Positions 45,211 to 54,562 of a stretch of DNA of 64,000 nt are shown here, piece by piece. Where the stretch lies: contig NZ_CP017075.1 in assembly GCF_001742225.1 (NCBI RefSeq), positions 806,001 through 870,000 of the forward strand, read 5' to 3'. Below the pieces are notes generated by a model. The model worked only from the letters and a program-made list of their open reading frames with translations. It did not search any database and had not been told where the DNA came from. The DNA comes from Novosphingobium resinovorum. GTDB lineage: Bacteria > Pseudomonadota > Alphaproteobacteria > Sphingomonadales > Sphingomonadaceae. Position numbers and translations under genes: made by a program. Numbering within the stretch: position 1 is the stretch's first letter; every line of letters begins with the position of its first letter.

Positions 45211-46056
45211 TCAGCGGTTTCCCCGGGCCATGAAGGCCAGCCTTTCAAACATCATCACGTCCTGCTCGTTCTTGAGCAAGGCCCCGTGCAGCGGCGGGAT
45301 GGCCTTGGCGGAGTCCCTGTTCTGCAGCACGTCGAGCGGCATGTCCTCGTTCATCAGCAGCTTGAGCCAGTCGAGCAGTTCGCTGGTCGAGGGCTTCTTC
45401 TTGAGGCCGGGCACTTCGCGCAGTTCGTAGAAGATCTCCATGGCCTTGCGCACCAGCACCTTCTGGATGCCGGGGAAGTGAACGTCGACGATCGCCTCCA
45501 TCGTCTCGCGGTCCGGGAAGCGGATATAGTGGAAGAAGCAGCGGCGCAGGAAGGCGTCGGGCAGGTCCTTCTCGTTGTTCGAGGTGATCACCACGATCGG
45601 GCGCTCGACGGCGGCGACGTGCTCGCCGGTCTCGTAGACGTCGAAGGCCATGCGATCGAGTTCGGCGAGGAGATCGTTGGGAAACTCGATGTCGGCCTTG
45701 TCGATCTCGTCGATCAGCAGGACCGGCAGGCGCGGCGAGGTGAACGCCTCCCACAGCTTGCCCTTGCGGATGTAATTGCCGATGTCGTGCACCCGCGCAT
45801 CGCCGAGCTGGCCGTCGCGCAGGCGGGCGACGGCGTCGTATTCATACAGGCCCTGATGCGCCTTGGTGGTGGACTTGACGTTCCAGGTGATGAGCGGGGC
45901 ATCGAGAGCCTCGGCGATCTGTTCGGCCAGCACGGTCTTGCCGGTGCCGGGCTCGCCCTTCACCAGCAGCGGGCGGCGCAGCAGCACGGCGGCATTGACG
46001 GCGACCTTGAGGTCCTCGGTGGCGACGTAGTTGCTGGTGCCTTCGAAACGCTGCAT
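45211..46056 (-). CDS. MoxR-family AAA+ ATPase
   Basis: This 281-residue AAA+ protein has Walker A GEPGTGKT, Walker B VLLIDEIDKAD, sensor 1 VITSNNEKDLPDAF and the arginine region RRCFFHYIRFP. It resembles the CoxD-type MoxR group that pairs with a VWA protein (42708-43889). It opens the four-gene operon moxR-GFA-DUF817-VWA. The likely role is chaperone or metal-centre maturation of an unknown client. Confidence 0.92.
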   Translation of the reverse strand: MQRFEGTSNYVATEDLKVAVNAAVLLRRPLLVKGEPGTGKTVLAEQIAEALDAPLITWNVKSTTKAHQGLYEYDAVARLRDGQLGDARVHDIGNYIRKGKLWEAFTSPRLPVLLIDEIDKADIEFPNDLLAELDRMAFDVYETGEHVAAVERPIVVITSNNEKDLPDAFLRRCFFHYIRFPDRETMEAIVDVHFPGIQKVLVRKAMEIFYELREVPGLKKKPSTSELLDWLKLLMNEDMPLDVLQNRDSAKAIPPLHGALLKNEQDVMMFERLAFMARGNR

Positions 46057-46182
46057 CGGCTCATCCTGTGACTTTAACCGTTTGATTAAGCCTTATGGGG
46101 TGCGATGCTGCAAGGCAATATCGATCCGGATACGACGGGCGGGCGATGGACTTCCCCGCGCGAGCGTTGCAGAGCAGAGCGC

Positions 46183-47382
46183 ATGGGGCTCGATTTCCTG
46201 CGAAAGATGGACTGGCTGGGCGCGGCGCGTTGCGGCGCTTACTTGCGGATTCTCGCGCTGCTCAATGTCGCGATGCTGGCTTGGCTGGTGGCGAGTTCGC
46301 ATGGCGGTGTCGATCGCAACGGCTTCCTGCTGGGGAGCGATTTCATCAGCTTCTGGACGGTCGGGCACATGCTCCGGGCAGGCGCGGACGTGTACGATGG
46401 CGCCGCGCATATCGCCGCGCAAAGGGCCTTCTTTGCATCCGAGGGCGGTTACACCGCCTTCTTCTACCCGCCCTCATTCCTGCCGTTCTGCTGGCCGCTC
46501 GGCGGGCTGGGCTATTTCCCGGCGCTCGCCGCGTGGCTGGTCACGACGGGGGCGGTCTATGTCGCGAGCGTGCGGGCGTGGTGGCACCGGTTTTTGGTGC
46601 CGGTTCCTTTGTGGCTGCTGCTCCTCGCGTTCCCGGCGGTGCCGATCGTGGTGACGCACGGCCAGACGGCGTTCCTCGTCGCGGGATTGCTCGGGGCTGG
46701 ACTGTGGCTCGTGCCCACGCGGCCGGTGCTGGCGGGCGTGCTGCTGGGGCTGGCGACGATCAAGCCGCAGTTCGGGCTGCTGCTGCCGATCGTGCTGCTG
46801 CTCACCGGTCAATGGCGAACGATCCTCGCAGCCGCCCTCACCGCCGGACTGCTTGCCGCCGCCTCGGCGCTGCTGTTCGGTGGCGAGGTCTGGTCAGGCT
46901 GGCTCTCCGCCAGTGCCCGCGCCGAGGAGGCCATGGCGGCAGGCGCGGTCGGCTACGCCAAGATGATGAGCCCCTTCGCGGCGCTCAAGCTGCTGGGCGC
47001 CGCGACATCGGTTGCCTATGCGGTGCAGGCGGTGGTGGCGCTGGTGATAGCGGGCCTATTGGCGCGGGCAGCATGGCGAAGGGGCTGGTCCGATGGTCTG
47101 GCCGTCCTCGCCCTCGCCGGAGCGCCGCTGGTGACGCCCTTCGTACTCGACTACGACATGGTGCTGCTGGCGTTCCCGCTACTCTGGCTGGTGGGGCAGG
47201 GGCTGCGCCGCGGCTTCGCCGGGTGGGAGAAGCTGGCGATCCTCCTCGCCTTCGCCGCGCCAGCCTTCGCGCGGCCTTTGGCGATGAACCTTGCTCTGCC
47301 GGTGATGCCGCTGGTGCTGGGCCTGTTGTTTGCAGTGCTGTGGCGACGGGTCAGCCGGCCAGCTTCGCCAGTCGCAGCATGA
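46183..47382 (+). CDS. Glycosyltransferase family 87 (DUF2029) membrane protein
   Basis: This 399-residue protein has about ten transmembrane segments. An acidic residue near the first periplasmic loop (GSDFISFWTVGHMLRAGADVYD) and the FFYPPSFL motif match GT87, a polyprenyl-phosphate-sugar-dependent GT-C family. A start 26 codons earlier is possible; I chose the ATG close to the first hydrophobic part. It overlaps the convergent serine hydrolase gene by 32 bases. Substrate unknown. Confidence 0.85.
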   Translation: MGLDFLRKMDWLGAARCGAYLRILALLNVAMLAWLVASSHGGVDRNGFLLGSDFISFWTVGHMLRAGADVYDGAAHIAAQRAFFASEGGYTAFFYPPSFLPFCWPLGGLGYFPALAAWLVTTGAVYVASVRAWWHRFLVPVPLWLLLLAFPAVPIVVTHGQTAFLVAGLLGAGLWLVPTRPVLAGVLLGLATIKPQFGLLLPIVLLLTGQWRTILAAALTAGLLAAASALLFGGEVWSGWLSASARAEEAMAAGAVGYAKMMSPFAALKLLGAATSVAYAVQAVVALVIAGLLARAAWRRGWSDGLAVLALAGAPLVTPFVLDYDMVLLAFPLLWLVGQGLRRGFAGWEKLAILLAFAAPAFARPLAMNLALPVMPLVLGLLFAVLWRRVSRPASPVAA

Positions 47383-48637
47383 GCACTTCAAAGCGTTTGT
47401 TGTCGATCGGCGCCTTCGGATCGTTCCAGCTTCCCGTCACCACCGACCATGTCTCGACTTTGTCGCGCAGCAGCCAGGTCATGCTCATCACGCCGTCCTC
47501 CGAGCCGCCTTTGTAGCCCACGTAGGCCCGCGTGCGGGCCGTGGCGCTATCCATCGCCGGGTTGATGGCGAGGATGTCGAACGCCTCGCGGCTGTCGAGG
47601 CGGCGCAAGTCGTCCATCACCCCTGCAAGGTCTGCAGGGGAGGAGAACCATTCGATCCGGTCGATCGCCACCGGGCCATGACCGAAGACTTCGCCGGGAT
47701 CGGCCTCGGCGACCCGCGAGAGGTCCAGCGCATCGAGCTGGCGCTGACGTTCCTCCGGCGAGGCGCTGGCATACCGCTCCGTGACCGCATCACCGCCGCG
47801 CTTGAGGGCGAAGAGCTGCGCGGTCGTCATTATCGGCGCCATCGCCTCGGGCCTTGCGTGCCGGGCGAGGCGGACTTCGCGTGCCAATGCCTCCTGCCCG
47901 GCAAGGCGCACCAGCATGTCGGTCGCGGTATTGTCGCTGATGGAGATCATCAGGCTGGCGAGGGTATGCACCGTCACCGGCGCACCGTCGGGGAGGGTGT
48001 GCACGGTGCCGCTCGGGAAGGACTTGCCCGATACGAGCACGACGTCGCTCCAGCGCCGCTTGCCTTCCTTCACCTGCCGCGCCAGCGCCGCGAGGACGTA
48101 GAGCTTGAACGAGGAGCCCACTGCGAACGGTGTCGTCACCTCGCGGCCTTTGGCGAGCACCGGCGCGTCATCACCGAGGCGATAGACCGCGAACCCGGCC
48201 TTTCCCGGCAGGGCTGCAAAATCCGCATCCAGCTTGTCGAGGCTGTCGCCTGCAGGCGTCACCGCGAAGATGCGAAAGCCCGCCACCAGGGGCTTGTCGC
48301 CCGGTCCCAGTTCGATCCGGGCGGGCGCGGTGGCATTGGCGAGTTTCAGGGTGAAGGTGGCCGAACGTTGCTGTTCGCGCTTGAAGTCCGCATATCCTTC
48401 CACCGCACCGCCCTGCGCCGCGATCTGCGAGGTGAGGGCACGAAGGCGCTCGGCCGGAACTTCGCTCAGGAAGCGGGCGTCGAAAGTCTCTGCGGCATCG
48501 CGCTTGCCCTGCATGACCGCGACGACCTCCGCGACACGCTGCTTGAGCAAAGCCTCGGTATCGTCCTGCGCATGTGCCGCGCCGCTACCCAGAACGAGTG
48601 CCAGCACGAAACTGAGAAAACCCCGCCATCCGCTCAT
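47351..48637 (-). CDS. Exported serine hydrolase, class A beta-lactamase fold
   Basis: This 428-residue protein has a signal peptide (cut near AAHAQ), an extra N-terminal domain (about 110 residues) and a beta-lactamase/transpeptidase domain. Motifs are SxxK as GSSFK, SDN as ISDNTA and KTG-like as YKGGSE. The second motif is intact, while the KGG and the long N-terminal part set it apart from true class A beta-lactamases. A peptidase or esterase role is as likely as antibiotic hydrolysis. Confidence 0.82.
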   Translation of the reverse strand: MSGWRGFLSFVLALVLGSGAAHAQDDTEALLKQRVAEVVAVMQGKRDAAETFDARFLSEVPAERLRALTSQIAAQGGAVEGYADFKREQQRSATFTLKLANATAPARIELGPGDKPLVAGFRIFAVTPAGDSLDKLDADFAALPGKAGFAVYRLGDDAPVLAKGREVTTPFAVGSSFKLYVLAALARQVKEGKRRWSDVVLVSGKSFPSGTVHTLPDGAPVTVHTLASLMISISDNTATDMLVRLAGQEALAREVRLARHARPEAMAPIMTTAQLFALKRGGDAVTERYASASPEERQRQLDALDLSRVAEADPGEVFGHGPVAIDRIEWFSSPADLAGVMDDLRRLDSREAFDILAINPAMDSATARTRAYVGYKGGSEDGVMSMTWLLRDKVETWSVVTGSWNDPKAPIDNKRFEVLMLRLAKLAG

Positions 48638-48719
48638 TGCCTGCCCCCGGCCTGACCATCGCGGGCAGGCTGACGGCAGGCGGGATGAAGGTCAACGGGT
48701 GTTCATCGGGCGGTATCCG

Positions 48720-50729
48720 TCAGGCGTCGATCAGTTCGCGGTCGAGGTCGCCGGCGCGGTTCTGGATGAAGTGGAAGCGATGTTCGGGATTGCGGCCCAT
48801 CAGGCGGTCGACGAGATCCTTCACTGCGAATCGGCCCTCGCTCTCCTGCGGCAGGGTGATGCGGATCAGGGAGCGGGTGTCCGGGCTCATCGTCGTCTCG
48901 CGCAGCTGGCCGGGGTTCATCTCGCCAAGGCCCTTGAAGCGGCCGACTTCGACCTTCTTGCCCTTGAACTTGGTCGCTTCCAGTTCGGCACGGTGGGCAT
49001 CGTCGCGGGCGTAGGCGGAAGTCGCGCCCGAAGTCAGGCGGTAGAGCGGCGGCTGCGCGAGGTAGAGGTGGCCGCGCCGAACGATGTCCGGCATCTCCTG
49101 GAAGAAGAACGTCATCAGCAGCGTGGCGATGTGGGCGCCGTCGACGTCGGCGTCGGTCATGATGACGATGCGGTCATAGCGCAAGTTGTCGGCGTTGCAG
49201 TCCTTGCGCGTGCCGCAGCCGAGCGCGAGGCCGAGGTCGGCGATTTCCTGGTTGGCGCGGATCTTGTCGGCCGTGGCCGATGCGACGTTGAGGATCTTAC
49301 CGCGGATCGGCAGGATCGCCTGCGTCTTGCGATCGCGCGCCTGCTTGGCCGAGCCGCCTGCCGAATCGCCCTCGACGATGAACAGTTCGGTTTCGCCGTG
49401 ACCTTCGCCCGAGCAGTCGGTCAGCTTGCCGGGAAGGCGCAGCTTGCGGGCGTTGGTGGCGGTCTTGCGCTTGACCTCGCGCTCCGCCTTGCGGCGCAGG
49501 CGTTCGTCCATGCGCTCCATGACGGAGCCCAGCAGCGCCTTGCCGCGATCGAGGTTGTCGGTGAGGAAGTGGTCGAAGTGGTCGCGCACCGCCGCCTCGA
49601 CCATGCGTGCGGCCTCGGGCGAGGTCAGGCGGTCCTTGGTCTGGCTCTGGAACTGCGGGTCGCGGATGAAGACCGAGAGCATCACCTCACTGCCGGTCAC
49701 CACGTCGTCCGGCGTGATGTCCTTGGCCTTCTTGGCCTGGCCGACGAGATCGGCGAAAGCACGAATGCCCTTGGTCAGCGCGCCGCGCAGGCCCTGCTCA
49801 TGGGTGCCGCCGTCGGGCGTCGGGATGGTGTTGCAGTACCACGAGTACGAGCCGTCGGAGTAGAGCGGCCAGGCGATCGCCCATTCGACGCGGCCTTGTT
49901 CGGAGCCGTCCTCGCCCTTGGGGAAGTCCTGTGATCCGGAGAAGAACTGCGTGGTCACGCATTCGCGAGTGCCGATCTGCTCGGCAAGGTGATCGGCAAG
50001 GCCGCCGGGGAACTGGAAGGTCGCCTCCGCCGGAACCCCGTCCACCGCGAGTGCAGGCGCGCACTTCCAGCGGATTTCGACGCCTGCGAATAGGTACGCC
50101 TTGGAGCGCACCAGCTTGAACAGACGCGCGGGCTTGAACTTCTGGTCGCCGAAGATTTCGGTGTCGGGCGTGAAGGTGACGGCCGTGCCGCGCCGGTTCG
50201 GCGCTGCGCCGACACGCTGGATCGGACCGAGCGTCACGCCGCGAGAGAATTCCTGCGCGTAGAGTTCCTTGTTGCGTGCCACTTCCACGCGCGTCTTTAC
50301 CGACAGCGCGTTGACCACCGAGATGCCGACGCCGTGCAGGCCGCCCGAAGTGGCGTAGGCCTTGCCGGAGAACTTGCCGCCCGAGTGCAGGGTGGAAAGG
50401 ATGACCTCCAGCGCCGACTTGCCCGGGAATTTGGGATGCTCGTCCACCGGGATGCCGCGGCCGTTGTCGGTGATGGTGATGCGGCCGGCGGTGCCGGGTT
50501 CGTCCTCCAGCGTCACCTCGATGCGGTTGGCGTGACCGGCGACGGCCTCGTCCATCGCGTTGTCGAGGACTTCGGCCGCAAGGTGGTGCAGCGCGCGCTC
50601 ATCCGTGCCGCCGATGTACATGCCCGGACGGCGGCGGACGGGTTCGAGCCCCTCCAGCACCTCGATCGCGGAACCGTCATAGGACTCGCCGGTGGCGGCG
50701 GGGAGCTTGTCGAAGAGGTCGTCGGACAT
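48720..50729 (-). CDS. parE: DNA topoisomerase IV subunit B
   Basis: This 669-residue type IIA topoisomerase subunit has a GHKL ATPase (LDNAMDEAV, DNGRGIPVD, GLHGVGISVVNALS) and a TOPRIM domain (VEGDSAGGSAKQARDRKTQ, DADVDGAHIATLL). AILPIRGKILNV and the length favour ParE over the longer GyrB. It decatenates chromosomes with ParC, which is not in the window. The start is at MSDDLFDKLPAA; an upstream extension runs into a repeat. Confidence 0.96.
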   Translation of the reverse strand: MSDDLFDKLPAATGESYDGSAIEVLEGLEPVRRRPGMYIGGTDERALHHLAAEVLDNAMDEAVAGHANRIEVTLEDEPGTAGRITITDNGRGIPVDEHPKFPGKSALEVILSTLHSGGKFSGKAYATSGGLHGVGISVVNALSVKTRVEVARNKELYAQEFSRGVTLGPIQRVGAAPNRRGTAVTFTPDTEIFGDQKFKPARLFKLVRSKAYLFAGVEIRWKCAPALAVDGVPAEATFQFPGGLADHLAEQIGTRECVTTQFFSGSQDFPKGEDGSEQGRVEWAIAWPLYSDGSYSWYCNTIPTPDGGTHEQGLRGALTKGIRAFADLVGQAKKAKDITPDDVVTGSEVMLSVFIRDPQFQSQTKDRLTSPEAARMVEAAVRDHFDHFLTDNLDRGKALLGSVMERMDERLRRKAEREVKRKTATNARKLRLPGKLTDCSGEGHGETELFIVEGDSAGGSAKQARDRKTQAILPIRGKILNVASATADKIRANQEIADLGLALGCGTRKDCNADNLRYDRIVIMTDADVDGAHIATLLMTFFFQEMPDIVRRGHLYLAQPPLYRLTSGATSAYARDDAHRAELEATKFKGKKVEVGRFKGLGEMNPGQLRETTMSPDTRSLIRITLPQESEGRFAVKDLVDRLMGRNPEHRFHFIQNRAGDLDRELIDA

Positions 50730-50817
50730 GGCGGCCACTATAGGGCGCGCGGAATCGTGGGGGCAAGCAGGGGTTTGCGCTTTATCCGCAGGGCTTGAAG
50801 GGCGGTGTTGGAACCGG

Positions 50818-50930
50818 CCCACCCCCAACCCCTCCCGCAAGCGGGAGGGGAGTTCATGTCGTTTTTGCCCTCTCGCTTGCGGGAGGGCCGGAAGGCTTGG
50901 CAGCTGGCTGCCTAGCCGGACGGGGTGGGC
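50818..50930. repeat. CCCACCCC/CTCCCGC intergenic repeat
   Basis: Inverted ends (CCCACCCCCAACC ... GGACGGGGTGGGC) enclose CCCTCCCGCAAGCGGGAGGG, a variant of the same hairpin, and GGCTTGGCAGCTGGCTGCCTAGCC. It lies between parE and the LpoA-like gene. Same family as 20231-20340. Confidence 0.75.
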
Positions 50931-50936
50931 AGAGCC

Positions 50937-52124
50937 TTACTCCCCGAACTTCACCGGCGCCGGGCTGACGACCTTCACCGTGCCCGCGCCGACCTCACGC
51001 ACTTCCAGCGCGCGCTCGATCAGGCCGCCCTTGGTGAAGCGGAACGCGCCGTCCACGCCAAGGAAGCCACCGGGAAACGCCTTGGTGTCGCGCAGGGTAT
51101 CGACCGGGAAGCGGGTGCCCGGCTTCCAGTCGCGCGCGACGCGAAGGGTCAGGAGCACCGCATCATAGCCGAGCGTGGCGATACGGAACGGCTGGCTACC
51201 GAAGCGCGCGCGGTAGCTCTTGGAGAACTGTGCGAAGCGCTGGTCGGACACGGTCGAATACCAGGCGCCTGCCAGTGCTGCCGAGGCGTTGACGTCACGC
51301 TCGCCGCTCCACAGTTCGGTGCCGAGGATCTTCACGCCGGGCGTCTTCGCCGCGCCCTTGAAGGCCGTGGCGGCACGAACCGAGAGCGATCCGCTGTCGG
51401 CGATCAGCAGGGCGTCGAAACCGCCCTTGGCCTTCACGCGCTGCGCGGCCGAAGCGATCGATACGGCGCTGCGCTCGTAGGGCTCCAGAGCGATCACCGA
51501 GCCGCCACTGGCGCGTACCGCCTGCAGCAGCGCGGCGCTGGTACGGTCGCCGTAGTCGCCGCGCGGAACCAGCGCGCCGAACGTGGAGATGCCCTGCGAA
51601 CGGGCATACTGCACCGTGCGGGTCACCGACTGCCCGGGCAGGTTGCCCATGATGAGGACATCGCGGTTCGCCGCCTGCTCGTCATTGGAGAACGAGATGA
51701 CGGGAACCTTGGCCGCCTTGGCGATGCCCGAGACGGCCGGGATGTCGTCGGCGAGCAGCGGGCCGAGGATCAGCTGGTTGCCGTCCGTCACCGCGCGGCG
51801 GGCAGCTTCGGCCGGATTGGCGCTGGTATCGTACGTCGTCACGCGCAGGTTCTTCGCGGCGGTGTCGAGCAGGGCCATGTTGGCGGCATTGGCGATCGCC
51901 TGGCCGACGCCCGCGTTGGCGCCGGTCATCGGCACCAGCAGCGCGATGCTGTGACGGTCCTTGTCCACCGGCAGTTCGCTCTGCGAGGGAGGAGGCGTGG
52001 GCGCGGGCGGCGGGCCGGGCTGAGGCGCCTTGGGCACCACGGTACAACCGGCGACCAGAGCCATGGCGGCCGCGGCGAGAAGACTGCGACGATTGAGGCG
52101 CCCGTTCCCTTTAAGGTCGAACAT
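50937..52124 (-). CDS. LpoA-like penicillin-binding protein activator lipoprotein
   Basis: This 395-residue lipoprotein (signal RRSLLAAAAMALVAGC) has a Pro-rich linker and a periplasmic-binding-protein type I domain (IALLVPMTGANAGVGQAIAN onward). It resembles the PBP-activator family named after LpoA. The neighbouring divergent rsmI and yraN match the rsmI-lpoA-yraN context known from other proteobacteria. Which PBP it would activate is unknown. The start begins the lipoprotein signal. Confidence 0.85.
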   Translation of the reverse strand: MFDLKGNGRLNRRSLLAAAAMALVAGCTVVPKAPQPGPPPAPTPPPSQSELPVDKDRHSIALLVPMTGANAGVGQAIANAANMALLDTAAKNLRVTTYDTSANPAEAARRAVTDGNQLILGPLLADDIPAVSGIAKAAKVPVISFSNDEQAANRDVLIMGNLPGQSVTRTVQYARSQGISTFGALVPRGDYGDRTSAALLQAVRASGGSVIALEPYERSAVSIASAAQRVKAKGGFDALLIADSGSLSVRAATAFKGAAKTPGVKILGTELWSGERDVNASAALAGAWYSTVSDQRFAQFSKSYRARFGSQPFRIATLGYDAVLLTLRVARDWKPGTRFPVDTLRDTKAFPGGFLGVDGAFRFTKGGLIERALEVREVGAGTVKVVSPAPVKFGE

Positions 52125-52165
52125 AGCTTGCCGCTCCCTCGGTATCTGGGCCATGAGTCTGGCCG

Positions 52166-52993
52166 ATGGAAAACACACTCTTGCCGGGCCTTTACATAGT
52201 CGCAACCCCGATTGGCAACCTGGGGGACATTACCCTCAGGGCAATCGAGACCCTGCGCGGCGTCTCCGCAGTCGCCTGCGAGGACACTCGCGTGACGGGC
52301 AAGCTGTTGCATCACCTCGGTTTGAAGAAGAAGCTGGTACGCTACGACGACCACGCTGGGGAGGGCGATCGCGAACGGCTGCTGGCGCTGATGGAAGCAG
52401 AGCCGGTCGCACTGGTCAGCGATGCGGGGACGCCGCTGATCTCGGACCCGGGCTATCGCCTCGTGCGTACCGCAAGGGAGCGGGGAATCGCGGTAACCAG
52501 CCTGCCGGGGCCGAATGCGGCGGTAGTGGCGATGACGCTTTCGGGCCTGCCGAACGACCGCTTCCTGTTCGCCGGTTTCCTGCCGAACAAGGCCAAGGCG
52601 CGCGAGGACATGCTGGCCGAACTGGGTAAGGTTCCCGCCACGCTGATCTTCTACGATACGGCGCCGCGCCTTGACGCGTCGCTGGCCGCGATCGCCTCGG
52701 TGCTGCCGGGGCGAGAGGTTGCCGTGGGGCGGGAACTGACCAAGAAATTCGAGGAATGCCGCAGCGGTTCTCCACAGGAACTGTCGGAATACTACGCCGC
52801 GCACCCGCCCAAGGGTGAGATCGTGCTGCTGATCGCACCGCCCGGAGAGGAACCGTTGGGAGAAGTGGACGTCGATGCCCTGCTGCGCGAGGCGCTGGCC
52901 ACGGCCAAGGCCTCGCAGGCGGCAGCGGCGGTGGCGAAGGCGACCGGGCTCGACCGCAAGACGCTCTATGCCCGGGCACTCGAACTCAAATGA
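52166..52993 (+). CDS. rsmI: 16S rRNA 2'-O-methyltransferase RsmI
   Basis: This 275-residue tetrapyrrole-methylase-fold enzyme methylates C1402 of 16S rRNA. Motifs LYIVATPIGNLGDITLRA, CEDTRVTGKLLHH, LVSDAGTPLISDPGYRLV and LPGPNAAVVAM are clear. It overlaps yraN by four bases (ATGA), forming the usual rsmI-yraN pair. Confidence 0.97.
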   Translation: MENTLLPGLYIVATPIGNLGDITLRAIETLRGVSAVACEDTRVTGKLLHHLGLKKKLVRYDDHAGEGDRERLLALMEAEPVALVSDAGTPLISDPGYRLVRTARERGIAVTSLPGPNAAVVAMTLSGLPNDRFLFAGFLPNKAKAREDMLAELGKVPATLIFYDTAPRLDASLAAIASVLPGREVAVGRELTKKFEECRSGSPQELSEYYAAHPPKGEIVLLIAPPGEEPLGEVDVDALLREALATAKASQAAAAVAKATGLDRKTLYARALELK

Positions 52994-53352
52994 GCGAGCG
53001 GCGCAAGCGGGCCGAGCGGCATGGGCGGCGCGGGGAGTGGATCGCCGCGCTCTACCTCTGGCTCACCGGCTGGCGTGTCGTCGGGCGGCGGGTGAAGACC
53101 CGCAAGGGCGAGGTGGATATCGTCGCGCGGCGCGGCCGCACGGTCTGTTTCGTCGAGGTGAAGTGGCGGGCGACGCAGGCGGAACTCGCCATGGCCATCG
53201 ATGAGCGGCGGCTCAGGCGCGTGGCCGATGCCGCGCAATTGATAGCGAGCCGCTATGCACGTCCCGGCGACGACCAGCGCATCGACGTGATCCTGATCGC
53301 GCCTTGGGTTTGGCCCCGCCGAATCGTCAATGCCTGGCAGCCAGGAGGCTGA
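52990..53352 (+). CDS. yraN: YraN family (UPF0102) nuclease-like protein
   Basis: This 120-residue protein has a restriction-endonuclease-like fold with the motif GEVDIVARRGRTVCFVEVKWR (D, ExK). Members of UPF0102 have uncertain function. It is coupled to rsmI and lies before gshB. Confidence 0.92.
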   Translation: MSERRKRAERHGRRGEWIAALYLWLTGWRVVGRRVKTRKGEVDIVARRGRTVCFVEVKWRATQAELAMAIDERRLRRVADAAQLIASRYARPGDDQRIDVILIAPWVWPRRIVNAWQPGG

Positions 53353-53452
53353 CGCGGACTTGAAACTCGCGATTGAGGTCGCACCTAGGCGCGAACGCGG
53401 CTAGACCGCCGCCGACCAAAGTACCCCCGACTCCGAAAGGCCCGAATCCGCC

Positions 53453-54424
53453 ATGACTTTGCGCGTCGCCGTCCAGATGGACCCGCTCGAAACGATCAAG
53501 ATCGCGGGCGATTCGAGCTTCGCCCTGATGCTCGCCGCGCAGGCGAGGGGGCACACCCTCTATCACTACGACGTGCGCACGCTGGCCTACGACACCGCGC
53601 ACGGCGCTGGCGGCCGCCTGACCTGCTGGGGCGCGCCCGTCACCGTCCAGCGCGTCGAGGGCAATCACTTCACGCGCGGCGAGTATCGCCTGATTGACCT
53701 TGGCGAAGACATCGACGTGGTGCTGATGCGCCAGGACCCGCCCTTCGACCTGGGTTACATCACTGCGACGCACCTGCTGGAGCGGCTCGCAGGAAAGACG
53801 CTGGTGGTCAACGACCCTGCTTCTGTGCGCAATGCGCCGGAGAAGGTCTTCGTGCTCGACTACGCGCGGTTCATGCCGCCAACCTTCATCGCCCGCCGGA
53901 TCGAGGACGTGAAGGCGTTCAACCTGCGCCATCCCGGCGACCTCGTGATCAAGCCGCTTCACGGCAACGGCGGCAAGGCGGTGTTCCGCGTACCCGCCGA
54001 CGGATCGAACCTCGGCGCGCTGATCGAAATGTTCGAGAACGCCTGGGTCGAGCCGTTCATGGTCCAGCCCTTCCTCCCCGACGTGTCGGAAGGCGACAAG
54101 CGCATCGTCCTCGTCGACGGCGAGTTCGCGGGCGCCATCAACCGCAAGCCGGGCGAGGGCGAGTTCCGCTCGAACCTCGCGGTGGGCGGCTCGGCCGAGG
54201 CCAGCACGCTCACTTCGGCGGAAGAGGAAATCTGCGCGGCGCTTGGGCCGGAACTCAAGGCGCGGGGGCTGGTTTTCGTCGGTATCGACGTGATTGGCGG
54301 AAAATGGCTGACGGAAATCAACGTGACTTCGCCCACCGGCATCGTGGCGATCGACCGGTTCAACGGCACAGATACGGCCGCGCGCATTTGGGATGCGATC
54401 GAAAGGCGGCATGCCGCGATGTGA
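53453..54424 (+). CDS. gshB: Glutathione synthetase
   Basis: This 323-residue ATP-grasp enzyme joins glycine to gamma-glutamylcysteine. The N-terminal LRVAVQMDPLETI, MRQDPPFDLGYI and the GNGGKAVFRV loop match the family; the C-terminal NVTSPTGIVAIDRF closes the active site. Free glutathione would serve enzymes in the window such as the glutaredoxin fusion and the GFA protein, though that link is only thematic. Confidence 0.97.
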   Translation: MTLRVAVQMDPLETIKIAGDSSFALMLAAQARGHTLYHYDVRTLAYDTAHGAGGRLTCWGAPVTVQRVEGNHFTRGEYRLIDLGEDIDVVLMRQDPPFDLGYITATHLLERLAGKTLVVNDPASVRNAPEKVFVLDYARFMPPTFIARRIEDVKAFNLRHPGDLVIKPLHGNGGKAVFRVPADGSNLGALIEMFENAWVEPFMVQPFLPDVSEGDKRIVLVDGEFAGAINRKPGEGEFRSNLAVGGSAEASTLTSAEEEICAALGPELKARGLVFVGIDVIGGKWLTEINVTSPTGIVAIDRFNGTDTAARIWDAIERRHAAM

Positions 54425-54433
54425 TCTTTTCTC

Positions 54434-54498
54434 CTGCCCCTTCAGGGGCGGGATACGCAGGCTTGGCCGCTCAGCGGCCTAGCCGAAGTTGGGTGGGG
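54434..54498. repeat. Degenerate CCCC-type intergenic repeat
   Basis: A shortened copy with GCCCCTTCAGGGGC and GGCTTGGCCGCTCAGCGGCCTAGCC ending in GTTGGGTGGGG. It shares the inner hairpin with the copy at 50818-50930. Confidence 0.55.
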
Positions 54499-54562
54499 CT
54501 GGTGCTCAAGCTCCCCTTCCAAGCTGCGCTATCCTTCCCCCTGACAGGGCAAGGACAACCGG

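Noticed and set aside
47351..48637. Acquired beta-lactamase resistance gene
   Set aside because: Although SxxK, SDN and KGG motifs exist, the extra N-terminal domain, base composition like its neighbours and lack of mobile elements argue for a resident hydrolase.
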